Source: Zygnema cylindricum
Taxonomy: Eukaryota > Streptophyta > Zygnematophyceae > Zygnematales > Zygnemataceae
Assembly (NCBI GenBank): GCA_037447655.1
Contig: JBBHKE010001656.1
Coordinates: forward strand, 126,001-190,000
Length of the DNA: 64,000 nucleotides
Direction of reading: 5' to 3'
Shown here: positions 1-11,080 of the stretch, one piece after another
How positions within the stretch are numbered: position 1 is the first letter of the stretch
How the letters are laid out: each line of letters begins with the position of its first letter
Made by a program: the position numbers and the translations under genes
The notes under the pieces: model-generated
What the model saw: only the letters and a program-made list of their open reading frames with translations
Databases searched by the model: none
What the model was told of the DNA's origin: nothing

Positions 1-387
1 GTTGTTTTTGTAGACCTCGCCAATTTTAGGAAATGTCGTAGCCATTTTTAATCTTCACAAGTTTTACCCACGTTCACAACCGCCACTTTTCATATATTGA
101 ATATGGGAATACTTAGAAAAGTACAATGGAGAATTTTCACTAAAATCCAAAGTTTCGGTTACAATGGCAAACAACTTTAGGGCATGTTCCCATGTAACCA
201 AAACTTAGGCTTGTTTATTTAAATTTTAGCAAAGAATTTACGCAGTACTTGTTGTTTTGAAAAGTTAGTTCCTTGCGTTCGCGACGTTTCGTGCGTACAG
301 ACGTGATTTTAATGCGTAAGTACTAATCGGATGTAATGTGGTGGTTCGAATGGACTTGCGGATTGGGGGAGTAAATGTACAAGAAAA
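1..387. other. Non-coding flank, nothing recognised
   Basis: AT-rich sequence without a convincing reading frame or repeat. It is the left flank of the first inverted-repeat transposon. Confidence 0.5.
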
Positions 388-390
388 TTA
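388..390. repeat. TTA target-site duplication (left; partner 1194-1196)
   Basis: TTA directly precedes the left inverted repeat and the same TTA directly follows the right one. Three bases alone could match by chance, but they sit exactly at the ends of 20-bp perfect inverted repeats. Confidence 0.65.
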
Positions 391-1193
391 GGGTAACCTT
401 CCATCAGGCGTTCCTAGTAATCGTACGAACACGTTTACTGGCAGTAATATTTGTAACACCCTTCCATCAAGTCGTGCCAGTGAATGAGGTGTTAGATTGC
501 GATTGGTACCACGTAGGACCTGTTGAGCGGCCCAGGAATAATCATCATTTCCAAAAGCACAAAATCGCAGCTGCGTATGTGTACGGGCAGACGCCGTTTA
601 AAATATCTAGTAGCGTCACGCTAATGTACAATCTGAACGTTCTTACGGTTGTTGTGGTATGAACGGCCACGAAAACCGTTGCAAAATTAAAGTTTGTACA
701 AATGTCCAAGAATGTACCATTTGAACGTGAATCGGTGTATCGCACATTTATGAAGGAGACGTCACAAGATGTCTCACAACAAAGTTTTTTTTGTCGTCGA
801 ACAGGTTGGCTATACAACCAAGATTTTTTTGTCATCGAACAGATTAGCTTTGATGTCATACAGTACACTCCATTTGCCACATGTAAGTTTATTGCTTCAC
901 GTCTGTTGTGGATTGACTCTGACTTTACAAGTGGACCAAAACACGCGTCCAGTAATCACAAACTCTCCTCCTGAGGACAGTCAGAGGAGACTAACTACGT
1001 ACTGGAAACAAGAAGCGTTTGCGTCGAATATTGAAAATCGGACGGTGGTTTTTTTCTCCAACAAGTTTGGAGAATCTCAACGAATTTTTAGTAAACATCT
1101 TTTGTAAAAAAAAAAAAAAAACAGTACGGCCTAGTACGGAAGGGTATTTTCACCAAAAAACAACCCCACTTTTCGCCTGATGGAAGGTTACCC
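391..1193. mobile_element. PIF/Harbinger-like non-autonomous DNA transposon I
   Basis: An 803-bp element bounded by perfect 20-bp terminal inverted repeats: GGGTAACCTTCCATCAGGCG at 391-410 and its reverse complement at 1174-1193. It is flanked on both sides by the trinucleotide TTA (388-390 and 1194-1196). A 3-bp TTA/TWA target duplication is the hallmark of PIF/Harbinger elements. The small reading frames inside (for example 375-662 and 769-1107) resemble no transposase, so the element is probably mobilised in trans. Its left end contains a second, imperfect copy of the terminal motif near 456-470. Confidence 0.75.
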
Positions 1194-1196
1194 TTA

Positions 1197-1580
1197 AAGG
1201 GACGTGAGGGATTAATTGAGTGGCGCGGATTGGGTTGAGAAATGGACAGCGGATCGCGAAGCGATATGATGTGAAATATTCGAAATGATTGAAATTGTAC
1301 ACTGGCCGTACAAAACATAATGTGACAGGCACATTAATGAAAAAAAAAGGCCGCCCGTACGGCGCATCTATTTTGGATAGGTGTACCTTATTTGTGACGA
1401 GCGGCAATTATGACAAAATGAAGTGTACTTTATATATGACAAGCCGCATTTATTGAAATGGACGCGGTTTCCGTACGGAAAGGAATTTGGATAGTACGGT
1501 TTCATCTCGGCAAGTGGATTGTGTTACATATGACGGCGGACGGCGTCCTATTCTACAAAGGTTTTTATTTTTGTGATGTA
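1197..1580. other. Non-coding spacer between two DNA transposons
   Basis: About 380 bp without a credible gene. Short shadow frames on the - strand (1088-1318, 1150-1407) have no recognisable composition or motif. Confidence 0.4.
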
Positions 1581-1583
1581 TTA

Positions 1584-2309
1584 GGGTATGGTTACATCAA
1601 GAGGTCTTTGTAATAGTACGGGCAGCAAAATTTATGTATTCAGGTATGGTTACATCAGGAGGTCTCGGTAATAGTACGGAGAGCAAAATTTCTGTATTAC
1701 AGAGGCCTCGGTTACATGGCGTATCGTCTGTAAATAAGTTTTAACTTACGTGTTTTGATTTGAGTGATTCCACGTAGGTCTAAAATCAAATCTCTAAAAT
1801 CGTCAAAGATTTGGAAACCGACCATTTTAGTATGGAAATCCGTACTTGCGTAATACGTACGTGTACTTCGCAAGTGTACCGCGCCAATGTACCTCAGATA
1901 TCTCCTTCACTCTGCTGACTTTCAGAAAAAAAACCGTATTTCTTTTCGTCAAAGATTTTACGGTTACCTTGTCCAAAGGCACGTGATTTTGAGGGCGTGT
2001 GAAAATTTTCATTTTTCATCGTCGCACATGTATATCGTCCTGGTGTAGCGAATTGATTGGTTCTGTATTGGTGATCCCACCTCCGCGAGGTGGGTTCACC
2101 AATACAGAGGCGTATGGAGCGATTGCTTCGCAGATGACGACCAAAATGTAAACGGACGGTCGACGTCTTCTCCCTAATACTTGGAGAATCATAATCTTAT
2201 TTTATGTAATGTTGTTTTCAAAAAACCTACAAAAATATAGTACGACATGGTACGGACAAGTACGAAATTCTGTATTAAGCCTCACTTTTTGTCTGATGTA
2301 ACCATACCC
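1584..2309. mobile_element. PIF/Harbinger-like non-autonomous DNA transposon II
   Basis: A 726-bp element with perfect 16-bp inverted termini: GGGTATGGTTACATCA at 1584-1599, reverse complement at 2294-2309. It is flanked by TTA at 1581-1583 and 2310-2312. The terminal sequence resembles that of element I (GGGTA...), suggesting related families. A subterminal direct copy of the terminus (GGTATGGTTACATCAGGAGG) begins near 1642. No transposase frame is visible. The interior is rich in GTAC tetranucleotides and contains a long hairpin (2062-2108). Confidence 0.75.
2062..2108. repeat. Long near-perfect hairpin inside transposon II
   Basis: Outer arms TCTGTATTGGTGA and TCACCAATACAGA pair perfectly over 13 bp. 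Inner arms CCCACCT and AGGTGGG pair over 7 bp around a CCGCG loop, with one unpaired T on each side. The structure can form in DNA or in a transcript. Confidence 0.8.
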
Positions 2310-2358
2310 TTATTAAGTGGTTTGGGGTTTCGACATTTTAATTAGTGTGTGTGTAGTG

Positions 2359-3417
2359 TGTAGAAATTAATGGTCTTTTTAAATTATTTTCTAGTTCTGA
2401 ATAGAAATAAGAAAGAAGCCGAGGCAGTCTATCTCTAACTTCTCTCTCCAACTTCTCAAACTTGTCGCAGTCACTAAGAAATTGGAGAAGGAGCTAGAGC
2501 CATGGCTACCTAGGCTATCCAGAGGTTTACGCGAAATATATATTATAGTTAGGGGTTTAATTTACTAAAAGATATGTGCCGGCGACAGGATTTGATCCTG
2601 GTACCTGCCGGCCAGCAAACAGCCAATAGCCGGTAGCCTTAGCCGTTAAGTCTAGGAGTAGTGTTATGTCCTATATGGTTTGATAATTACTTAAACATTT
2701 ATACGTAGGATAGTTCATTTAACTTTAACTGATTACGGGAGACATATATCCAGTAATTGTAAAAGTACGGATTTCGGTACGGATAAGAAACCAATACCGC
2801 GCATTTAATTCTTTAGTGAAACGAATACCACGCATGTATTTATTACGGCTACGATTAAATGTGAATTTAATCGGACGGCCGGAATTAACGTCGAGATCGC
2901 AAAAGAGGATTTCGGCGGTTTGTGGTCATCGCCACATCAGATGACACGTGGAGGAATGACATTGGATCGCGGCATCTCCGAGGATTAAGGGAGCGAATCT
3001 TGACATACCACGTGTCGACATTTAGGCCATGTCGTACAATGGCCGTACATAAAGTATACTGGCAGCTGTACTTTTGTGTACAAAACTGAAATCTGATTGG
3101 CTCCGTACATCAGTAGATAAAGTCTGTGAGAGAGATAGGACTTAGAAAAATTAGGAGATAGGACCCTCTCTCCTAGAGAGCTTTTGTACAAAAGGTCAAC
3201 TTTGACCCTCCATAACTTACTGCTCAGGGGAGAAAATTCAGAGATTCTTTTTGCTATCGACTCAGGGGAGTCTTGTCTTCACAAGAGTAAAGTTTGTCAG
3301 AGTTTTTGTCTGACAAGGTGGCAGTATTTTTTGCTGAAACACAAAGGGGTTAGGGTTATCTTAGAGGTTTCTTGGAAGCTGTCCACTCTGAGGACTTATG
3401 GAGGTCTCAGAGTTTCA
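2359..3417 (+). repeat. 5' LTR of family A copy 1
   Basis: A 1059-bp LTR running from TGTAGAAATTAATGG to GTCTCAGAGTTTCA. Its 3' partner is 7730-8787. It contains, in the antisense direction, a tRNA-like module (about 2578-2660), two CACGTG-core G-boxes (near 2945 and 3009), an inverted CCAAT box and a cluster of GTAC tetranucleotides around 3030-3110. Confidence 0.9.
2578..2660 (-). other. tRNA-like module in the LTR (antisense to the element)
   Basis: Read on the - strand it has an A-box-like stretch (GACTTAACGGCTAAGGC, compare TGGCCTAATGGATAAGGC of tRNA-Arg-type genes). A GCCGGC/GCCGGC stem then encloses a T-arm-like CAGGA-TCAAA-TCCTG hairpin. The GGATCAAATCC stretch matches the Pol III B-box GGTTCAAATCC at 10 of 11 bases. 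The D and anticodon arms do not fold as in a complete tRNA. The same module occurs in every family A LTR of this window. Confidence 0.55.
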
Positions 3418-3432
3418 GGTTATAGGCCCACC
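3418..3432 (+). promoter_or_regulatory. Half-tRNA(iMet) primer-binding site, mutated
   Basis: GGTTATAGGCCCACC follows the LTR terminal CA directly. The family consensus GGTTATGGGCCCACC is the exact complement of the anticodon-arm region of plant initiator tRNA-Met (GGUGGGCCCAUAACC). This copy has one mismatch, which also destroys the ATG normally used to start gag. Confidence 0.7.
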
Positions 3433-4500
3433 CTCTAGGGTACCAATCTTTAATGGAACACGCTTCATATACTGAGAAAGTATTATGATAGGAGCTCTAT
3501 GCGAAAAAAGGTTTTGGGGGATAGTGAGTGGACGGTTGGGGCGTCCATCAAGTCTTGGAATTCCTCCAGGATTTGGAGGAAGCAGATTCACCAGAAAAGA
3601 GGATCCACCTTCAACGGAGGAAAGAAAAGAAGGAGAGGTGGTGGACAAAGGAAAGGAGAAAGAAGCGGCCACACCAATAACAACTGGTTCGGCATTCATG
3701 TCACCTAGTCCGAGGAACGAGGAGAATGATACTGAAACCTAGGACTTCAACAATATGGCGGCAAAGCACTTCATCCTACGCCATCTCACTCAAGGACTTG
3801 CATGTCCTTATTTGCAGGTAGAAAGGGCATCCGATCTTTAGATGGCTCTCATAGAGATGTACCGAAGTGGTACGATTCAGCAACAACAGTTGGCTGATCA
3901 GAAAGTTAAGGAGTATGTATACAAAGGGGGGAAGATGTTGGATTTTTGCAATGAGCTTGCTACACTCTTCATGGAGCTAGAGAGTGCGGGAAAAGTTTTA
4001 GTTGAAACGAAAAGGTTAATTGTTTACTGATGAAGTTACCGGATGAGTTTGAGAACATAGTCAACCATGTGCACGACTTGCCGGACTCAAGGTGGATATA
4101 GAACTCAGTGGTAGGGATGATTCTCGTTCGCAAGAATACGACTGAGATCCGAATAGGAGAAAAGAGTGGCCAAGCCTTGGCTACTGCGACCGATTGGAGG
4201 AACAAGGATTCTTGGAAACCGGTCAAAAACTATGGGGGGAGGGAGCACAAAAATCAGACCGACGAGTTCGGACCAAGGGCTTCCAAAGGTTTATGTCATT
4301 TTTGTAAGAAACCTGGGCACTATATGGCAGAGTGCACTAAGCTAACCGAGCTTCCGTTAAAGGAGGGGCAGACCGATGGTACCCTGAGATGAAAGAAAAA
4401 GGCCCTTGTGACACAGGTACATGAGGCAGAATCCGAGGACGAGGACGATGAGCTCCTTTTGGATGAGGAGTTGGAGGCGAAAAACGAGGTCAAAATACCA
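3422..4500 (+). pseudogene. gag: gag region of family A copy 1
   Basis: The capsid-like polyprotein segment begins inside the primer-binding site, but its start codon is ATA here instead of ATG. In-frame stops replace conserved tryptophans near 3438 (FIYW), 3740 (TETW), 3839 (DLW) and 4098 (RWIW), and there is a frameshift near 4008. The N-terminal block matches the copia gag N-terminus (VPIFNGTRFIY), and a CCHC zinc knuckle (CHFCKKPGHYMAEC) lies near 4290-4335. The knuckle binds genomic RNA in functional Gag. The product cannot be made. Confidence 0.8.
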
Positions 4501-7500
4501 CGAAGGCAGAAATGTGCTTACGATGGATTGAAAGGTGAAGCAGGCTGGATTGTAGATTCAGGTGCCTCCATGCACATGTGTAAGGATAGGCACCTGTTCA
4601 CTAAGATAAGAAATATTCCCACCGTAGAGATAGAGTACGAGATGGAAGGATAGTCACCACTACTCTTGTAGGATCGATAGATTTGAAAGTGTTAGTAGAA
4701 GGAAGGACATCCATAGTAACATTCTCTGATGTATTGTTTATTCCGGAGCTGAACAAAAACCTCATCTCTACATCCGTATAAGATGATAAGGGTTTTTTTA
4801 CTAGCTTTAGGGCAGGAGTCTTTACTGTTAGTTTTGAGGAGGATGTCTATTTCATTGCAGAGAAAGGTAGCCATGGGATGTTAGGGCTGGTTTTAAGTAA
4901 TGAAAAGAAGAAACTTTATTATGCTGGTGTTCATGATATTATGATGTGGCATAAGAGGCTTGGGCATGTGAATCTAGACAAGTTAAAAGAGATGAAAAAG
5001 ATGGGAGTGGTGGAAGGGATAAAGTTTAGTGAGAATGATAATATAAGTGATTGTAGTGGATGTGCTCAAGGTAAAACACACAGATTACCCTTTCCTAAAA
5101 CAACCACCTATAAGGGAGAAAAAATTCTAGATCTAGTACACAAAGATATTTGGGGGCCAGCTAAAGTCCCCTCACTGGGGGGGAAGAGATTTATGATGAC
5201 TATCACTGATGATTGGTCTCCGTATTCCCGAGTGTATTTTTTGAAAAACAAGTTCGAAGCTCAGGATTGTTTTAGACAATATAAAGCATGGAGCGAAAAA
5301 CTTCATGAAACTCCAATCAAGAGAATAAGGAGTGACAATGGTGGAGAGTATACTTCTAACCAGTTTGAGGATTTTTTGAGGGAAGATGGGGTCCAACACC
5401 AAAAGACAGTTCCAGAAAATCCAGAACAGAATGGGGTAGCTAAAGTGAAATAGAACACTAAGTGATAATGCTAGAAGTATGTTGTCAGATAAGAAGATAG
5501 GAAAAAGGTTTTGGGTAGAAGCAATGAACTGTGCTAATTACCTCAAAAATAGAGTTCTTACTTCAGCTATAAAAGATCAAACACCTTATGAGAGATGGAC
5601 AGGCCGGAAACCAGACTTATCTCACTTAAAGGTTTTCGGCAGTCAAGTATTCAGTCTAGATACAGATCGGTCTAATTGGAAGTTATATCCTAAAGGAAAA
5701 CCGGGATACTTAGTAGGATATGATGAGGATGTTAAAGGATATAGAGTTTATGATCTAAAAAAAGAAGATATAATCTTAGTAAAACATCTAGTAGTTATGG
5801 ATGAAGGAAAGTCTGTGGATCCCTTCAAATATACAAAGTCAGTAAAAATCAGATTTGAGTCAGAAAATTCCGATGACTTTGAGCTTCCTAACTATCCGAG
5901 TTTTAGAGAAGATGACACTCTTGCAGGAACAAATCAGACCGAAAAGGACTCGGCTGTGGAAACTCCAGTGACAACTCTACGTGAAGCGGAAGACGTGGTG
6001 GAAATTGATTCGGAATCAAGGGATAGGGGAGAAGCTGAGTTTGTTCGAAAGAATCCACGAGAACCATCTATTCTGGCCTCATATTTTGAGGGGGGAAGGA
6101 GAAGTAGCAAAAGACTTCAAGAAAAACAGGTTAATAACAAGGTAACTAAACTATCTCATCAAGATGAACCTCAAACTTATGGAGAGGCCATCAATGAGGA
6201 GATGGCCTCAATTATGGCAGCCGATACTTGGGAGCTGGTGGACTGTCCACCTAACCAAAAACCAATCGGTTGTAAGTGGGTTTTCAAATTAAAACTAAAC
6301 CCAGATAACACAATCGAGCGCTACAAGGCCCGATTAGTGGCAAAGGGATTTACACAAAAAGAGGGAATTGACTACAAAGAAACCTTTGCCTCGGTGGTCA
6401 GATTTCCCTCCGTCCGCATACTTTTCAGCTTGGCAGCAGCGGAAGACATGGAAGTGCACCAAATGGACATCAAGACAACCATTTTGAATGGAGAATTGGA
6501 AGAGGAGATCTTCATGCGACAACACGAAGGGTTTGTGGAGGAAGGAGAGGAGAGTAAGGTATGCGAGGTGATTAAATCTCTTTATGGTTTGAAACAGGCG
6601 GCTCGACAATGGAATAAGAAGCTTAATGAGTTTCTTACCGGTCTGGGATATATCCGGATCAGCTCAGATCACTCAATCTATGTTTTCGAAGATGAGGAAG
6701 GTTTTATATTTATTGCAATTTATGTTGATGATTTGCTAGTCTTAAGTAAATCAATGGAAAATATTAATAAAGTGAAAACCTATCTTAACGGGAGATATGA
6801 AATGAAGGATATAGGGGAAGCAAAATATATTTTGGAAATTCAAGTAGAGAGAGACCGAAAAAGAAAAATTATAAGATTGACTCAAAAGGAAGCAATAGGG
6901 AACATGCTTGAAAAATTTCAAATGGATAAAGCTAATACTTGTACAACTCTAATGGAGTTGAAGAAGGGAAGTGAGGGGAGTGAGGAAGAAGGAGTCATAG
7001 TCTTAGACGAGGAATTATCTCCTGAAGAACAAAAGTTCATGTAGACTATTCATTACAGGCAAGTAGTGGGAAGTCTAATCTATTTTATGAATTGTACCCG
7101 GCCGGATTTAGCAGTAGCTGTAGGAGTGCTGAGTAGAAGTCTAAATGCTCCCACTAAGAGGGATTGGGAGGCAGCTAAGAGAGTCCTTAGATATTTGATA
7201 GGAAATAGGGATCTATGGTTGCATTTGGGTGGGGAGAATACTGACATCACTACTTGGAGTGATACCAGTTATGGTGATGCTCCGATGAGGAGATGCACTT
7301 CAGGATATGTATTATATGTGGGTGATGGGGCTTGCCGTTGGAGTAGCAAACAGCAAAAAGTTATTGCTCAGTCCACCATGGAGGCAGAGTATATGGCCTC
7401 TTGCTCTGCTGTAAAAGAATTGATGTGGGTCAAGTCTTTGCTTGGTGAGCTTGGTCACCTTAAGAGTGGTGTGCAGAAAATTTTTTGTGATAATCAGGCA

Positions 7501-7716
7501 GCAATCGCTATTTCTGACAATCCTAAACATCATTTTAAAGCTAAACACATGGACATAAGACTCAGCTTTGTTAGAGAGAAAGTAGAAAACAAAATAATCA
7601 GCTTAGAGTACCGACCAGATAGTGAGATGGTAGCATATATGATGACTAAACTTGTGCCTTCCCTTAAGCTAATTTTCTGCAGGGAAAAGTGTGTTCTGAA
7701 ATTAAAGATTGACTAG
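4501..7716 (+). pseudogene. pol: pol region of family A copy 1 (PR-IN-RT-RH)
   Basis: The protease motif WIVDSGAS lies near 4545-4570. Integrase follows: an HHCC zinc domain (WHKRLGH ... CSGCAQGK, 4944-5075), then the catalytic segments DIWGP, RSDNGGEYTS and the NPEQNG block carrying the catalytic acidic residues. Reverse transcriptase has QMDIKTTILNGELEE and the active-site YVDDLLVL (about 6720-6745). RNase H has WSDTSYGDAP, STMEAEYMA and KHMDIRLSFVREK, ending in KLKID and a TAG stop at 7714-7716. Breaks include a deletion near 4645, a deletion/stop at about 5445-5453 and TAG at 7042-7044 (Glu codon mutated). The long frame 5479-7044 is the best-preserved part. Confidence 0.9.
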
Positions 7717-7729
7717 AAAATAAGAGGAG

Positions 7730-8787
7730 TGAAAAAATTAATGGTCTTTTTAAAGTATTTTCTTGGTCTGAATAGAAATAAGAAAGAAGCCAATGCAGTC
7801 TATCTCTAACTTCTCTCTCCAACTTCTCAAACTTGTCGCAGTCACTGAGAAATTGTAGAAGGAGCTAGAACCATGGCTACCTAGGCTATCCAGAGGTTTA
7901 CGGGAAAATACATTTTAATTAGGGGTTTAATTTACTAAAAGATATGTGCCGGCGACAGGATTTTTTCCTGGTACCTGCCGGCCGGCAGACAGGCAATAGC
8001 CAGTAGCCTTAGCCGTTAAGTCTAGGAGTAGTGTTATGTATTATATCGTTTGATAATTACTTAAACATTTATACATACGATAGTTCATTTAACTATAATT
8101 GATTACGGGAGACATATATCCAGTAAATGTAAAAGTACGGATTGCGATACGGATAAGAAACCAATACCGCGCATTTAATTCTTTAGTGAAACGAATACCG
8201 CGCATGTATTTATTACAGCTACGATTAAATGTGAATTTAATCGGACGGCCGGAATTAACGCCGAGATCGCGGAAGAGGATTTTGGTGGTTTTTGGTCATC
8301 ACCACATTCGATGACACGTGGCGGAATGACATTGGATCACGGCATCTCCGAGGATTAAGGGAGCGAATCCTGACATACCACGTGTCGACATTTAGGCCAT
8401 GTCGTACAATGGCCGTACATAAAGTACACCGGCAGCTGTACTTTTGTGTACGAAACTGAAATCTGATTGGCTCCGTACATCAGTAGATAGAGTCTGTGAG
8501 AGAGATAGGACTTAGAAAAATTAGAAGATAGGACCCTCTCACCCAAAGAGCTTATGTACAAAAGGTCAACTTTGACCCTCCATAACTTACTGCTCAGGGG
8601 AGCAAATTCAGAGATTCTTTTTGCTATCAGCTCACGCAAGTCTTGTCTTCACAGGGGTGAAGTTGGTCAGAGTTTTTGTCTGCCAGGGTGGCAGTTATTT
8701 TTGCTGAAACACAAAGGGGTCAAGGATATCCTAGAGGCTTCTTGGAAGCTGTCCACTCTGAGGACTTATGGAGGTCTCAGAGTTTCA
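7730..8787 (+). repeat. 3' LTR of family A copy 1
   Basis: A 1058-bp partner of 2359-3417. Its first bases are mutated (TGAAAAAATTAATGG instead of TGTAGAAATTAATGG) and it ends in GAGTTTCA. The tRNA-like module lies at about 7946-8030, antisense. Confidence 0.9.
8404..8478 (+). promoter_or_regulatory. GTAC-tetranucleotide cluster in the LTR
   Basis: Six GTAC palindromes occur within 75 bp (8404, 8415, 8424, 8438, 8448, 8475), with an inverted CCAAT box (GATTGG) between the last two. GTAC is the core bound by plant SBP/SPL factors and by copper-response regulators. The cluster is conserved in most family A LTRs here, so a promoter role is plausible but inferred. Confidence 0.35.
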
Positions 8788-9967
8788 TCGTACTTGTAGA
8801 CAAGTGAACGCTTATGATTGTTTAACTCTCACGTGTACGTTTACGATTAAATTACTCTTAGTACTAGTTTATTACGCTTAAATAGGACTTAGTTATAGTT
8901 ACGTGATTGACTGATAACTTAGAAGTGTATATATAGCTATGAGCTTTATTAACGACATATCAATGCTTAGCGTGAAAAGTAGGGAAGAAGATGTAGTCAT
9001 TTAGGGTTGCCGATTGAGTCATGCACTTAAGTGATACATTTAATTATGTGATTATATGTTTGGTTGTGTGGAATGGCATTCATTTATTATTATTTAAATA
9101 TGTTAATTTTATGTTTGTTGGTCATGTATTGTGCATGTATTTGTTTTGTTGTTTAATGCATCTGTGTATGCATTTGTTCTAGGGTTGTTCTAGGTTTTCC
9201 GCAGATTTGCAAACCTATTGTGTATTTGGTCTGTGTGAAATGGTCGCAGATTTGCAGACATATGGTGATCTGATCTTTGTTTTAGGGATACCTATGATGT
9301 GTCTAATGGGGATTTTTTGGTAATGCATCTGGGAATGCATTCATTTATTTGGAGGGCATTCATTTCAAAGGATTGTTCATTGGACTAGATTTTCTTAGCT
9401 TTACGGTTGATAGTTTAGGTCGCTTCTGCGGTCTCTTATAGACCAAAAAATCACAATACTTCTCTGACTGATCCGATGTAAGGCATTGAAATCCTTAATT
9501 TAAATTGTGACAAATATCATTGTGGGTGTGAGTTGTGGCGGGTGTAGACGTTTTTTTTCTTGTGACATTGTACATGTTTTGGATATTTGACACGTTCACA
9601 TCATTCTCACTTGTGTTAGCATCGACCTCATTAATTCCAAAACTTTTCGCCATGGTTTCCCAATTTTTTTTGTTCGTCTTTTCTCACTCTACTTGTCATC
9701 AAACTACGCGCGACGATATACAAAAATAATCTTCTTTAGAGATATTTCATTTGATACCTTTATTGTCCTGTTTTATTCCAAGAATTGTGAGATACACGCG
9801 GTCGTGGGAGAGGGAGAGAGCGCCTTCACAAACTTTTTTTTGAGAAATGGCTTCAGTTGCTTAAGACCCCTCTCAACCCTTACACATTGAAAGTACGTAG
9901 AGATTGGAAATAAACAGTGGTTTTTTTTTTATACTCGGCGTACAGCAAAAAAAGTTTTCAACAAGTG
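8788..9967. other. Non-coding AT-rich spacer
   Basis: About 1.2 kb between two copia elements with no credible gene. Two partial direct repeats containing GCAGATTTGCAGAC-like text (near 9197 and 9246) resemble text in the family C LTR (near 54800), so this may hold an old LTR remnant. Confidence 0.35.
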
Positions 9968-9972
9968 TGTGA

Positions 9973-11032
9973 TGCAACTTTGAGACCTCCATAGGTCCTC
10001 AAAAAAGGCAGCTTCCTAGAAGTCTCTAGGATAATCCTGACCCCTTTGTGTTTCACCAATAATAACAGCCATCGTGGCAAACAAAAACCTTGACCACCTT
10101 CACTCCTGTGAAGGAAAAACTCTCTTAAGTGGATAGCAAAAAGAATCTCTGAATTTGCTCCCCTGAGCACTACATTATGGAGGGTCAAATTTGACTTTTT
10201 GTATAGAAGCTCTTTAGGAGAGAGGGTCCTATCTACCAAATTTTTCAAAGTCTTATCTCTCTCTAAAACTTTATATACTGACGTACTGCACAAATCATAT
10301 TAGTGTGCCGTATAGTAAGGTACACCTGCCGATGTACATTCTATACAAATAATGTACGACATGGCCAAAAAATCGACACATGTCATATCCGGATTTGTTT
10401 TCGTAATCCTTGGAGATGCCAAAATCCAATGTCATGGTGCCACGTGTCATCCCATGTGGCGATGACCACAAACCAACGAAATCCTCTTCTGCGATCTCGG
10501 CATTCATTCCATCCGTCCGATTAAATGCAGATTTCAATCTTAGCCGTCATAAATACCTACGCGGTATTCGTTTCGATATCGAAACAAATGGGCGGTACTT
10601 GTTCTTCTCCGTACTTTAATCCCTACTTTACATCACCGAATCTATGTATCATGTAAATAGTTACCGTTAAATGAATTAGTCGACGTGGAAACATTCATAT
10701 AATGATCAAACCCAACATGACCTAACACTAGTCTTAGACTAAATGGATAAAGGCTGGCAGCTTTGACAGACGGTAGGTACTAGGATCAAACCCTTGGTGC
10801 GACAGCTCTTCTTTTAATAAATCAACTAATTTACTACCCGTAGATCAACTAATCTACTACCCATAAATCTCTGGATAGCATAGGCACCCATAACTCTAGC
10901 TTCCTCTCAAACTTTCAGTGACTGCAAAAAGTGTGGGAGTTGAAGAGAGGAGTTAGTGGTTGATTGCCACAAATTCTTTTCTCCATTTCGTTTTAGACCT
11001 AGAAAATACTAAACGAACCATCAATTTCTACA
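9973..11032 (-). repeat. 3' LTR of family A copy 4
   Basis: A 1060-bp LTR. On the + strand it reads from TGCAACTTTGAGACC to TCAATTTCTACA. The tRNA-like module is at about 10728-10800 on the + strand (antisense to the element) with the B-box-like AGGATCAAACCC. Confidence 0.85.
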
Positions 11033-11080
11033 CTCCCCTTATTTTCTAGTCCATCAATTTTTACACTCCCCTTATTTTCT
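11033..11080 (-). repeat. Duplicated polypurine tract and LTR start
   Basis: The segment CTCCCCTTATTTTCTAGT occurs twice in direct tandem, separated by a second copy of the LTR-terminal ATCAATTTTTACA. On the element strand this is polypurine tract plus LTR start repeated, about 34 bp per unit. Confidence 0.75.

Larger units (their letters stand above)
2359..8787 (+). mobile_element. Ty1/copia retrotransposon, family A copy 1 (full length, dead)
   Basis: A 6.43-kb element with two LTRs (2359-3417 and 7730-8787), a primer-binding site directly after the 5' LTR, gag, protease, integrase, reverse transcriptase and RNase H in copia order, and a polypurine tract (about 7718-7729) just before the 3' LTR. 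Integrase lies upstream of reverse transcriptase, which defines Ty1/copia. The polyprotein is broken by many stops and shifts. The flanking pentamers (TAGTG left, TCGTA right) do not match, so no target duplication is visible. Confidence 0.9.

Noticed and set aside
2354-8792. Target duplication around family A copy 1
   Set aside because: The flanking pentamers TAGTG and TCGTA do not match; the ends may have been altered after insertion.
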